Assembly (NCBI RefSeq): GCF_013912065.1
Contig: NZ_JACESA010000002.1
Coordinates: 186,001-250,000, forward strand
Reading direction: 5' to 3'
Length of the DNA: 64,000 nucleotides
From: Brevundimonas sp.
GTDB taxonomy: Bacteria > Pseudomonadota > Alphaproteobacteria > Caulobacterales > Caulobacteraceae
Below are positions 21,455 through 28,670 of this stretch, in pieces. The translations under genes and the position numbers were made by a program. The notes beneath the pieces were generated by a model that had not been told where the DNA came from, made no database searches, and worked only from the letters and a program-made list of their open reading frames with translations. Numbering within the stretch: the stretch's first letter is position 1; the number at the start of each line of letters is the position of its first letter.

Positions 21455-21651
21455 CGTCAGGTCGGCCTTGGCTTTGGCGTGAGGCGAATTTCCGGGTCCA
21501 GTCCGCGGGCCAATGGCCGCGGCCTCGCGCGAGTCCGTCGCTCAAGGTGGACCGCCACTGACTGGCGAAATCGGGAAGGCCCGCCCGCGCCTCCGGCCCG
21601 AGCGAGGCGGGTAAAAGGCGTGGGCGGGAGTCCCTGTCGTCACGTCACCGG

Positions 21652-22032
21652 CTAGGCGGCGGGCAAGGGGCCATGGGCCAGGACGAGCGGCACCGTCAGG
21701 CGGCCGGCGATGAGGGAGCCGGTCAGGGTCTTTCGGTCTTCCGACAGGCGACCCTCGAACCGGGCGCCGGCGGACGGCACCGCGAAGCGGACCTCGCCTT
21801 CGGTGATGGTCGGGCCCTCGACGGGAACGTCGCTCATCCCCATCGCGGGATTGTCGAGGAGTGCCTTGCCCTCGGCGTCGATCGTCAACGTCAGTTCGGA
21901 CCGACCCGCGGGGGTGATGATGGCTCCCTGCCATGCCCCGGCCAGGTCGGACGCGGCCTGGGCCGCAGCCGCGCCGGCGTAGATCAACGCCACGGCGGCC
22001 AGAGGAAGGACAGACGCGCGGAAGCCGGACAT
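21652..22032 (-). CDS. Small secreted protein of unknown function
   Basis: 126 residues from the ATG at 22032, preceded by AGGAGAT; the frame extends further upstream but without a ribosome site. N-terminal signal peptide (SVLPLAAVALIYAGAAAAQA). The mature part (DLAGAWQGAIITPAGRSEL, then TLTIDAEGKALLDNP, VPSAGARFEGRLSED) has alternating beta-strand character, like the small beta-rich N-terminal domain that precedes some secreted hydrolases, but no catalytic domain follows. Neighbours are TetR (convergent side) and an MDR oxidoreductase upstream on the same strand, 192 bases away. No function assigned. Confidence 0.7.
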   Translation of the reverse strand: MSGFRASVLPLAAVALIYAGAAAAQAASDLAGAWQGAIITPAGRSELTLTIDAEGKALLDNPAMGMSDVPVEGPTITEGEVRFAVPSAGARFEGRLSEDRKTLTGSLIAGRLTVPLVLAHGPLPAA

Positions 22033-22224
22033 GAGGATCTCCTGGTTCAGGGAAGCCCGAGCGCGATCACGGCGCCGGGCGGACCGGGCGAGACGCCCAG
22101 CCTCGCCCACCGCTAGACAGCCGCGACCGGACATTCCATCGCCTGACCGCCCGCCGGGAGGATCGGACAACTCATCGCGAAGATAGAGCAATGATTGACG
22201 GGTCGGCGGCGGTCTTCGATGTCT

Positions 22225-23169
22225 TCAGCCTGATGTCAGCACATAGCGCACGGCGGGATCGCCGGCCCAGGCGGCGGCAACCTCGCAGAGAGGCAGGGTC
22301 TCGACCTGGGCCTTGAATCCGGCGCTAGGGGCTGCCGCCAGGAGCTCGCCCGCGCCCTGCAGGAGCTGGTCGATCGCGACGCTGCCGATGCCGCTGCCGA
22401 GAAGCTCCAGCCCCGTGCTGCGCAGGGCGTCGCCGCGCAGGGCGATCTGGTCGCCCGCGACGGTCCCGAGCTGGACGTAGCGCAGGCGGGGCTCTCCGGA
22501 CCGGGACCCGCGGTTCGCCGCGGCGGCGGCGATGACGCGGGCGGCGGGTTCGCCCCAGACGAAGTCGAGCACGATGTCCACGCCCTGCGCGAACGTCTCG
22601 CGGAGCCGGTCGTCGGCGCCGTCGTCCAGGGGGATCGCGGTGTCGAGATCGAGCGCATCAAGCCGCGACCGGTTGCGGCCGGTTCCGATGACCTTGCCCG
22701 CGCCGAGGTGGCGCGCGATCTGGACCGCCATCGATCCGGCCGCGCCGGTGGCGCCGTTGATCAGGACCGCGGAGCCCGGCTCGGGCGGCGCCCGTCGGGT
22801 CAGGGCGACCCAGGAGGCCAGGCCGCCGGTCGCTATGCCCGCCGCCTGCACGTCCGAGAGCGCGTCGGGCACGGCGGCCAGCATGGTTTCGGACGCCAGG
22901 GCGCGCTCGCCCATCGATCCGAAGGGCGCCTTGGGGAAGAGGAAATAGACCCGGCGACCTTCCGGATCGATGCCGACGCCGTCGACGCCGGGGACGAAGC
23001 CCGCCGCTGCGGCGCTTGAATAGTGGCGGCCGGCCGCCAGCTGTCGCACGATCGGGCTCAGGGGCGCGGCGTGCACCTGGACGACGGTCTCGCCGTCGCC
23101 GGCGACGGGATCCTGGAAATCGAGATACTCGGGCGGTTGTCCGAGGGTGGTGACGACAGCGGCCTTCAT
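22225..23169 (-). CDS. Zinc-free alcohol dehydrogenase / quinone oxidoreductase-like MDR protein
   Basis: 314 residues. MDR superfamily: GroES-like N-terminal half (PGVDGVGIDPEGRRVYF) and a Rossmann half with INGATGAAGSMAVQIARHLG and KVIGTGRN. No Cys-rich structural zinc loop or catalytic Cys/His set is visible, so it belongs with the quinone oxidoreductase/enoyl reductase type that uses NADPH. Divergent from the AraC regulator at 23269, a likely controller. Electrophile reduction would suit the neighbourhood; inference. Confidence 0.87.
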   Translation of the reverse strand: MKAAVVTTLGQPPEYLDFQDPVAGDGETVVQVHAAPLSPIVRQLAAGRHYSSAAAAGFVPGVDGVGIDPEGRRVYFLFPKAPFGSMGERALASETMLAAVPDALSDVQAAGIATGGLASWVALTRRAPPEPGSAVLINGATGAAGSMAVQIARHLGAGKVIGTGRNRSRLDALDLDTAIPLDDGADDRLRETFAQGVDIVLDFVWGEPAARVIAAAAANRGSRSGEPRLRYVQLGTVAGDQIALRGDALRSTGLELLGSGIGSVAIDQLLQGAGELLAAAPSAGFKAQVETLPLCEVAAAWAGDPAVRYVLTSG

Positions 23170-23268
23170 GGTCCGGCTCCGTTAGGTTTGAGGTCGGCGC
23201 AGGAGATAGACAGTCGGTCTGGAACGAACTACGCGCCGAAGTCCCCATTTTCTTTCTGATCGTCCCGA

Positions 23269-24261
23269 ATGATGGATCCGCTCTCGGAGCTGCTCTCACT
23301 GTTGAAGCCGCGCAGCTACATCACCGCCGGCTTCGACGCCGGGGGAGACTGGTCGCTGCGCCTCGACGATCTCGCCGGCCGGATCAAATGCTACGCCGTG
23401 ATCCGCGGCAGTTGCTGGCTGAGGCTGGAAGGCGAGGGCGAGGCGCCGATCCATCTGGAGGCGGGGGACTGTTTCGTCCTGCCCAGCGGTCGCCATGCGC
23501 GCATCGCCAGCGACCTAGCCCTGGAGCCGGTGTTGGCGAGCCGGAGCCTTTCGCCGGACCGGGACGGGGAGACGGTCGTGTACAACGGCGGCGGCGATGT
23601 CTTCCTGGCCGGCAGCCGCTTCGAGGTCAGCGGCCGTCACGCCGAGCGCCTGCTGCAGACCCTGCCGCCTGTCATCCATCTTCGACAGGCGACCGACCAG
23701 GCCGTGCTGCGCTGGTCGATCGAACTGATGATGCAGGAGCTGCGCGAGGCCAAGCCGGGCGCGGCTCTGGTCGCCCAGCAGCTGGCGCACATGATGCTGG
23801 TGCAGACCCTGCGGCTCTACATGGCCCAGACGCCGGACGACCGGACGGGATGGCTCGCGGCTCTGGCGCATCCGCAGCTGGGCGCGGCGCTTGGCGCCGT
23901 TCACGCCGATCCGGGGCGACGCTGGACGCTGGGCGAGCTGGCCGAGACGGCCGGGATGTCGCGGACGGTATTCGCGCGGCGGTTTCGGGAGATCCTGGGG
24001 GAGACGCCCATCGGCTATGCGACGCGCTGGCGGATGATCATCGCCGCCGAGCGGCTGTCATCGTCCAGGGACTCTCTGGCGCAGATCGCCCAATCGGTCG
24101 GCTACGAGTCCGAGAACGCGTTCAATGTCGCGTTCAAGCGGGTCATGGGCGCGGCGCCGCGGCGGTATGCACGCGAGGCAGATGGAAAGGCAGGGAGGGT
24201 GGAAGGCACGGGGCAGCGGGACCGGTTGGCGTCGGACGGGGATGGGAGGGGGCGGACCTGA
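23269..24261 (+). CDS. AraC-family regulator with cupin-type sensor
   Basis: 330 residues. The N-terminal ~190 residues are a cupin-like sensor (LEAGDCFVLPSGRHARIA near residue 65), as in the AraC-binding Cupin_6 regulators. The HTH pair is at about 215-300: LAETAGMSRTVFARRFREIL and SVGYESENAFNVAFKRVMG. The last ~30 residues are Gly/Arg-rich and look disordered. Divergent from the MDR gene (99-base spacer), which is the probable target. It differs in sensor type from the two YqhC-like AraC proteins further upstream. Confidence 0.88.
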   Translation: MMDPLSELLSLLKPRSYITAGFDAGGDWSLRLDDLAGRIKCYAVIRGSCWLRLEGEGEAPIHLEAGDCFVLPSGRHARIASDLALEPVLASRSLSPDRDGETVVYNGGGDVFLAGSRFEVSGRHAERLLQTLPPVIHLRQATDQAVLRWSIELMMQELREAKPGAALVAQQLAHMMLVQTLRLYMAQTPDDRTGWLAALAHPQLGAALGAVHADPGRRWTLGELAETAGMSRTVFARRFREILGETPIGYATRWRMIIAAERLSSSRDSLAQIAQSVGYESENAFNVAFKRVMGAAPRRYAREADGKAGRVEGTGQRDRLASDGDGRGRT

Positions 24262-24282
24262 CTCAGCTGAGACCTTGAGACC

Positions 24283-24290
24283 GTCCGCTT
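24283..24290 (+). repeat. GTCCGCTT repeat, inverted copy at 24353-24360
   Basis: GTCCGCTTTCGG at 24283 is identical over 12 bases to the copy at 18609. AAGCGGAC at 24353-24360 is its inverse. Together they bracket 62 bases just downstream of the AraC gene and upstream of the recombinase relic, and may mark an insertion boundary. Confidence 0.5.
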
Positions 24291-24412
24291 TCGGCTTGCT
24301 CAGGCCCCAGTTGCAGGACCCCGCATAAGGCTAAGTAGCTATTCCGATATTCAAGCGGACAGCGGTGGCAAAGGTCTCGTCGCGATCGCCCGCGGTGTAG
24401 TCAGCGACTTAG

Positions 24413-24703
24413 GAGTGCAGAGAGCGTCGAAGGCTGGACGGTAGCCTTCGACGGACAAAGGTAGCCTTGATCTACAAAAAGATCGGAAACCTGCGCGCTT
24501 GCCAACTGCTGCTCGGCCCCGGAAAGGTGGAGAGCACCGTTAGATATCTCGGCATCGAAGTGGACGACGCGTTGGAGATTTCGGAGCGGATCGACCTTTG
24601 TGTCCGCTTGGGGCCGCCTGCCGGAAAGCGGACTGCCCTAATGTCTAGCAGGGGTGGGGAGCAGACCCGCTGCCGCAACGAAACGTTGCGTACTAACACG
24701 TAG
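24413..24703 (+). pseudogene. Relic of a tyrosine recombinase (integrase), C-terminal end only
   Basis: The frame is open from 24413 with no start codon in a plausible place. SLRRTKVALIYKKIGNLRA, then CQLLLGPGKVESTVRYLGIEV, matches the last ~50 residues of a widespread phage-type integrase group. The second catalytic Arg (RRTK) and the Tyr (TVRYLG) are present. The His of the LLLGH motif is replaced by Pro (LLLGPGK), and about three quarters of the enzyme is missing, so it is inactive. The frame then runs past the normal end of the family for ~30 residues, across an inverted repeat. It lies at the start of a lower-GC segment and is good evidence for past insertion here. Confidence 0.8.
24602..24633. 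repeat. Inverted repeat GTCCGCTT...AAGCGGAC
   Basis: Perfect 8-base arms (24602-24609 and 24626-24633) separated by 16 G+C-rich bases, lying over the 3' end of the integrase relic. The arm is the same GTCCGCTT as the dispersed repeat at 18609, 24283 and 27655. Could act as a terminator-like hairpin; there is no T-run. Confidence 0.6.
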
Positions 24704-24755
24704 TTAAATCTAGTCTTAAGAGGTTTCGTGGGACGCTGTTCGCCAGGAGCGGACC

Positions 24756-26837
24756 ATGTCAGAGAAATCGGCCTTAACGCGCTCGCAGCTGCTGCGCATT
24801 CTGGTCTTCGCCGTGATCGCAGTGTCGGCGCTCATTATCAGCGTCGGCGGGATGGTCGCATATTCCGCCTCTGTGATCGACCAGCATGCTGTCCGCACCC
24901 AGTTCAGTCTGGTCGACCGTAAGATCGAACGGCGCCTCAAGGGCCTGCGCGATGATGTTCTGTCGGCAAGTGTCTGGAATGACGCCTACGTGAAGACCCT
25001 GGCCGGCGACAGGGAATGGATGCAGCTGAATTACGGCGACTACTACGCCGACTATATGCACCACGAAGTGACCGTCGTATTCGATGGGGCTGGGCGTGCC
25101 ATCTACGCCTCGCGCGACAGCGAGGAGAAGCCCCCCGAGACGGAAGCGGCGCTGCTGGACGTGGCCAGGCCCATCGTCGCCGAGCTTAGCCGCCGCGCCG
25201 AGGCCCAGCGGGTCGGCCCCGTCAAATATGGGCTAGACGCCGTCATGACCCGAGAAGCCACCGTGATGGTAGGCGACGAGCCGTATTTCATAACCGTCTC
25301 CAGCGTCGTCCCCGAAGATGCCGAGCATGACCGGCCCGGCACGCCGAGTCCCTTCGTCATGTCAGGGGTTTCGGTTCGATCGTTCGTCTCCTCGCTCACG
25401 ACCGATCTTATGCTGACCGCTCCGAGGCTCGTGGGAGCAGATGAGAAACTAACGGAAGCGTCAGTTCCCATCCAGGACAATGCAGGGCAGCTGCTGGGCT
25501 CGGTTCGTTGGGCGCCGGATCGTCCAGGAGCTTCACTCCTGGTTGGGGCCATTCCGGGTCTGTCGATCATGGTCGCCCTCCTACTGGCCGCGCTGGCTAT
25601 AGGCGGCTCCCGTGTCTATCGGCTCATGCGAGATCTGGCGTACAATGAGGCCGCTCTAGACCGCAGCCTGGCGGAGGCGGAGGCCGCCAATGCAGCGAAG
25701 TCCCAATTCCTCGCTAATATGAGCCACGAGCTGAGGACACCGTTGAACGGCATCATCGCCATGACGGAGCTCCTGCGGGATCATCAGACGGATCTACGAG
25801 GGCGCGAAATGGCGGCCACGGTCATCTCATCTGGTCACACGCTCGAACATGTGGTCAACGACATTCTGGATGTCGCCAAGATCGAGGCGGGACTGCTCAA
25901 TTTTGAGGCTGCGCCGTTCGAACTGGACGAGTTGCTGAAAGCGGCAGCTGAGCTTCATGGTGCGACTGCAGCCTCCAAGGGCATCACGCTTGGACTGACG
26001 ATACACGACGAAGCATCTGGGGTATATCTGGGCGATAGGACGCGCGTGTCCCAGGTCATATCCAACCTGATCAGCAATGCGGTGAAGTTTACGGAAGCCG
26101 GCGGGGTTCAGGTCACAGCCCGGCGGCATAGCGACCGGGGTCTCTGTCTGTCGGTCAGCGATACGGGCGTCGGATTTGACCGGGCGACTGCCTCCCGGCT
26201 CTTCCAAAGATTCGAGCAGGCGGATGTATCTGTCAGCCGGCGATATGGTGGCACAGGGCTCGGTCTCGCGATCTGCGCATCCTTGACAGAGATTATGGGA
26301 GGCCGGGTCGCGGTGCGCTCGGTTCCAGGCAAGGGATCAACCTTCTTCGCCCATCTGGCCCTGCCGAGGATCGGCAACGCCGAGGCCATAATGTCGGAGC
26401 CGGACGCCGCCCACTGCTCTGACGCAAAATCCCGCTCGCTGCGGGTGCTCTATGCGGACGATCACGCCGTCAATCGTCAGGTGGTGACGATGATCCTGGA
26501 ACCGCTCGGCGTCGACCTGTCCTTGGTCGAGAACGGACGGGAAGCCGTCGATATCTTGACCGCCTCCACCTTCGACATCGTCCTGATGGACGTTCAGATG
26601 CCAGAGATGGACGGCCTGACGGCCACCCGGCTCCTGCGAGCTCATGAGGCCGCAAACGGGCTTTTGCGCACGCCCGTCATATCGCTGACCGCCAATGCCA
26701 TGCCGGACGACGTGGATCGAAGTCTGGCGGCCGGCGCCGATCTTCATCTCCCCAAGCCGATCCGACCGGCCCAGCTGCTCGAAGCGATCGACCACGTCCT
26801 CGCCCTATCCCAGCACCACGCCGCCGCCGCCGCCTGA
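24756..26837 (+). CDS. Hybrid sensor histidine kinase with CHASE4-like extracellular domain and receiver
   Basis: 693 residues. Two membrane segments (about 14-38 and 262-285) flank a periplasmic domain of ~220 residues with the CHASE4 look (VWNDAYVK, YADYM, and VVFDGAGRAIYAS). HisKA follows with the phosphoacceptor His324 in MSHELRTPLNGI, then a HATPase domain (N-box ISNLISNAVKF, G1 DTGVGF, G2 GTGLGLAI), and a C-terminal receiver with Asp612 in VLMDVQMPEMDG and Lys in LPKPI. The output partner is not encoded nearby. A TorF-like porin gene follows after 5 bases, so they form an operon. Base composition is visibly less GC-rich than the surrounding genes, suggesting acquisition together with the integrase relic. 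Ligand unknown. Confidence 0.9.
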   Translation: MSEKSALTRSQLLRILVFAVIAVSALIISVGGMVAYSASVIDQHAVRTQFSLVDRKIERRLKGLRDDVLSASVWNDAYVKTLAGDREWMQLNYGDYYADYMHHEVTVVFDGAGRAIYASRDSEEKPPETEAALLDVARPIVAELSRRAEAQRVGPVKYGLDAVMTREATVMVGDEPYFITVSSVVPEDAEHDRPGTPSPFVMSGVSVRSFVSSLTTDLMLTAPRLVGADEKLTEASVPIQDNAGQLLGSVRWAPDRPGASLLVGAIPGLSIMVALLLAALAIGGSRVYRLMRDLAYNEAALDRSLAEAEAANAAKSQFLANMSHELRTPLNGIIAMTELLRDHQTDLRGREMAATVISSGHTLEHVVNDILDVAKIEAGLLNFEAAPFELDELLKAAAELHGATAASKGITLGLTIHDEASGVYLGDRTRVSQVISNLISNAVKFTEAGGVQVTARRHSDRGLCLSVSDTGVGFDRATASRLFQRFEQADVSVSRRYGGTGLGLAICASLTEIMGGRVAVRSVPGKGSTFFAHLALPRIGNAEAIMSEPDAAHCSDAKSRSLRVLYADDHAVNRQVVTMILEPLGVDLSLVENGREAVDILTASTFDIVLMDVQMPEMDGLTATRLLRAHEAANGLLRTPVISLTANAMPDDVDRSLAAGADLHLPKPIRPAQLLEAIDHVLALSQHHAAAAA

Positions 26838-26842
26838 GACGC

Positions 26843-27523
26843 ATGAACAAGTCCATCATCGTTGCTCTAGGCCTCGCCGGTTTGGCCTGTCCCGCTTGGG
26901 CGCAAACCTCGGACTGGTCGCTGACGGGCACTGTGGGTGTCGTCAGTGACTATCGATACCGTGGCTATTCGCTCTCGGATGAACGACCGGCCCTTCAGGG
27001 CGGGCTGACCGCAGGTCAAGCTTCCGGCTTCTATGGCGACGTATTCTTCTCCACCATCGATGAGTACGGCGCCGGCTTGGACGGTGATGGGGCCCAGGTG
27101 GAGATTACAGCGACGGTGGGCTGGGCGGGTGAGGTGGGTGGCTTCGATGTCGATGTCGCTGCCAGCGCCTACCGCTACCCGGACGGCGACGACGTGAACT
27201 ATGTCGAGTTCCCGGTGCAGATTGGCCGGACTTACGAATGGCTCCGCTGGACTGTCGGCCTGGCCTTTGCACCTGCCCAGGCGGCTCTAGGCAACGAGGA
27301 GAACCGCTATGGCTGGACGTCTGTGACCTACGCGCCCCCGTCGTGGCCGGTGTCGTTGACGGGCCGTGTCGGATACGAGGACGGCGCATTCGCGCCTGAT
27401 GGAAAAACCGACTGGTCGGTTGGCGTCGCGCGAGACCTGGGGCGGGTAAGCCTGGATCTGTCTTGGATCGACAGCGATCCCGACAATGGCCAAGCCGTGG
27501 CGTCCGTGTTCGTCAACTTCTAG
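26843..27523 (+). CDS. TorF-family putative porin
   Basis: 226 residues. Signal peptide MNKSIIVALGLAGLACPAWAQ, then a short beta-barrel with the family hallmark near the mature N-terminus (VVSDYRYRGYSLSDERPALQ) and an aromatic C-terminal residue (SVFVNF), as required for outer-membrane insertion. Family length is about 220-260, so it is complete. It starts 5 bases after the hybrid kinase stop and is probably co-transcribed with it, suggesting that the kinase responds to or controls a permeation function. The solute is unknown. Confidence 0.83.
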   Translation: MNKSIIVALGLAGLACPAWAQTSDWSLTGTVGVVSDYRYRGYSLSDERPALQGGLTAGQASGFYGDVFFSTIDEYGAGLDGDGAQVEITATVGWAGEVGGFDVDVAASAYRYPDGDDVNYVEFPVQIGRTYEWLRWTVGLAFAPAQAALGNEENRYGWTSVTYAPPSWPVSLTGRVGYEDGAFAPDGKTDWSVGVARDLGRVSLDLSWIDSDPDNGQAVASVFVNF

Positions 27524-27647
27524 CAAGGCAGCAGGACGAGCAAACGAGCTGCTACGCACGTCCACCTCCAACATAGACCCAGTCGAACTCATCGCCGACG
27601 CACAGAACGGGTCTCTGCTGGACAGATACTGTGCAAGGATCAGCTGA
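27524..27647. other. Short non-coding spacer after the porin
   Basis: About 120 bases with no credible frame and no terminator that I can recognise. The GTCCGCTTTGG repeat copy follows at 27655. Confidence 0.4.
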
Positions 27648-27968
27648 TTTGAGAGTCCGCTTTGGTCGGGAATCCTCGACTGGGTCCGCACGCGCATTCT
27701 CGCCGGTGGCACGGCTTACAGGCGCTATCATTCCGAGGTTTCGCGCCAGCGCTTCGGTTTCCGGTTTGACGGCAATGGGGCGGCCTGTCTCCAGGCGCCG
27801 CCCAGGCTGCGCGCGGAGATGGCGGGTCTGGTCCGGTTCAAATCCGCGACCCTGACGGATATCGGCTTCGAACGCTCAGGCGTCTGGGGCGAGGCGACGG
27901 CGATGCAGAGGGGAGTCTGCTCGGCGCCGGTCTGGCTCTCTGGGGCTTCTTTCTGCCGCTTGGTTTGA
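27648..27968 (+). pseudogene. 5'-truncated reading frame of unknown family
   Basis: An open frame of ~106 codons beginning just after a stop at 27645-27647 and ending with the TGA at 27966-27968. It has no start codon near its beginning; the first Met is two thirds through. Amino-acid use is protein-like (WVRTRILAGGTAYRRY, then RQRFGFRFDGNGAACLQAPP, LVRFKSATLTDIGFERSGVW). I do not recognise the family. The 5' end coincides with a GTCCGCTTTGG repeat (27655), which suggests that an insertion or deletion removed the start. Its stop overlaps the next ATG (TGATG), consistent with an old operon. Confidence 0.5.
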
Positions 27969-28378
27969 TGCTCAGCCTCCAATTGAGCGGTGAAGACCCT
28001 CAAGCGGCGACAGCCGATGCAAAACGTACTGCTTTACTGGGCTGGGCTGGTGCGCTCGCCAGCAGCCATGCAATTTTGGATATGGAAGCAGCGAAACGTT
28101 CTATCGGATCAGAAATCGCGCGGACTGAACGTCGAAAATCCATCCAGACCCTGTTCGCTGCCCTCACTGCGGGGATTGTCGCTTTAGCGAAGGTGGGCAA
28201 GTTTGATACAGAAGCCTGGGGTGAGGCTCTTGTTTTTGTTAGTGCAGGCCTGAGCGCAGGAGCGACGCTCGGCCTGTTGGCGATGTTTGGCTACGTCGAA
28301 CGCCTTCACTTCATCAGCGAAGCCGTCGAGGAAGCGATTGAGCGGTTGCGGACAGCTAGCTCGGTGAAAATACCCTAA
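27968..28378 (+). CDS. Small membrane protein of unknown function
   Basis: 136 residues from the ATG that overlaps the TGA of the truncated frame before it. Helical throughout: an acidic/basic region (SHAILDMEAAKRSIGSEIAR), then two hydrophobic segments (SIQTLFAALTAGIVALA and LVFVSAGLSAGATLGLLAMF), and a Glu-rich C-terminal helix (ISEAVEEAIERLRT). This layout resembles small two-helix accessory proteins near mobile or defence genes, but I cannot name a family. The codon use is less GC-rich than the flanks. It may be an orphan from the same acquisition as the kinase and integrase relic. Confidence 0.55.
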   Translation: MLSLQLSGEDPQAATADAKRTALLGWAGALASSHAILDMEAAKRSIGSEIARTERRKSIQTLFAALTAGIVALAKVGKFDTEAWGEALVFVSAGLSAGATLGLLAMFGYVERLHFISEAVEEAIERLRTASSVKIP

Positions 28379-28670
28379 AAGCGAGCGCCCTGAGCTATCT
28401 GGGACGGATTATCGACTAGGGCGGCAGCGAGCGATAGTGGGAGAGACTGTCTGAGCGGAACGTAGCGCTTAGGTGGCTCACAGGGAGGGGGCTACGAGCA
28501 AGGCCGACCTCTGATTTCGAACCGTTCAACGTCTGCAGTCTGTGCGCAAGGAAAAGCGGTTGATTGGCGGGCAGCGTCCCAACGCAACCTCTGCGGCGGG
28601 GCGATACGCTTCTCGCTGGATCACCCGTCGGAAAAAGAGTAGCGTTCGCTGAGGCTTGGGGGGCTGAGGC
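28379..28670. other. Spacer before the TerB-type operon
   Basis: About 290 bases without a credible gene. It must contain the promoter of the four-gene operon that follows, but I see no convincing -35/-10 pair or operator. Confidence 0.4.

Noticed and set aside
27834-27844. GGTTCAAATCC, resembling a tRNA T-loop
   Set aside because: The flanking bases do not form a T-stem, and no acceptor or anticodon arm is found nearby.
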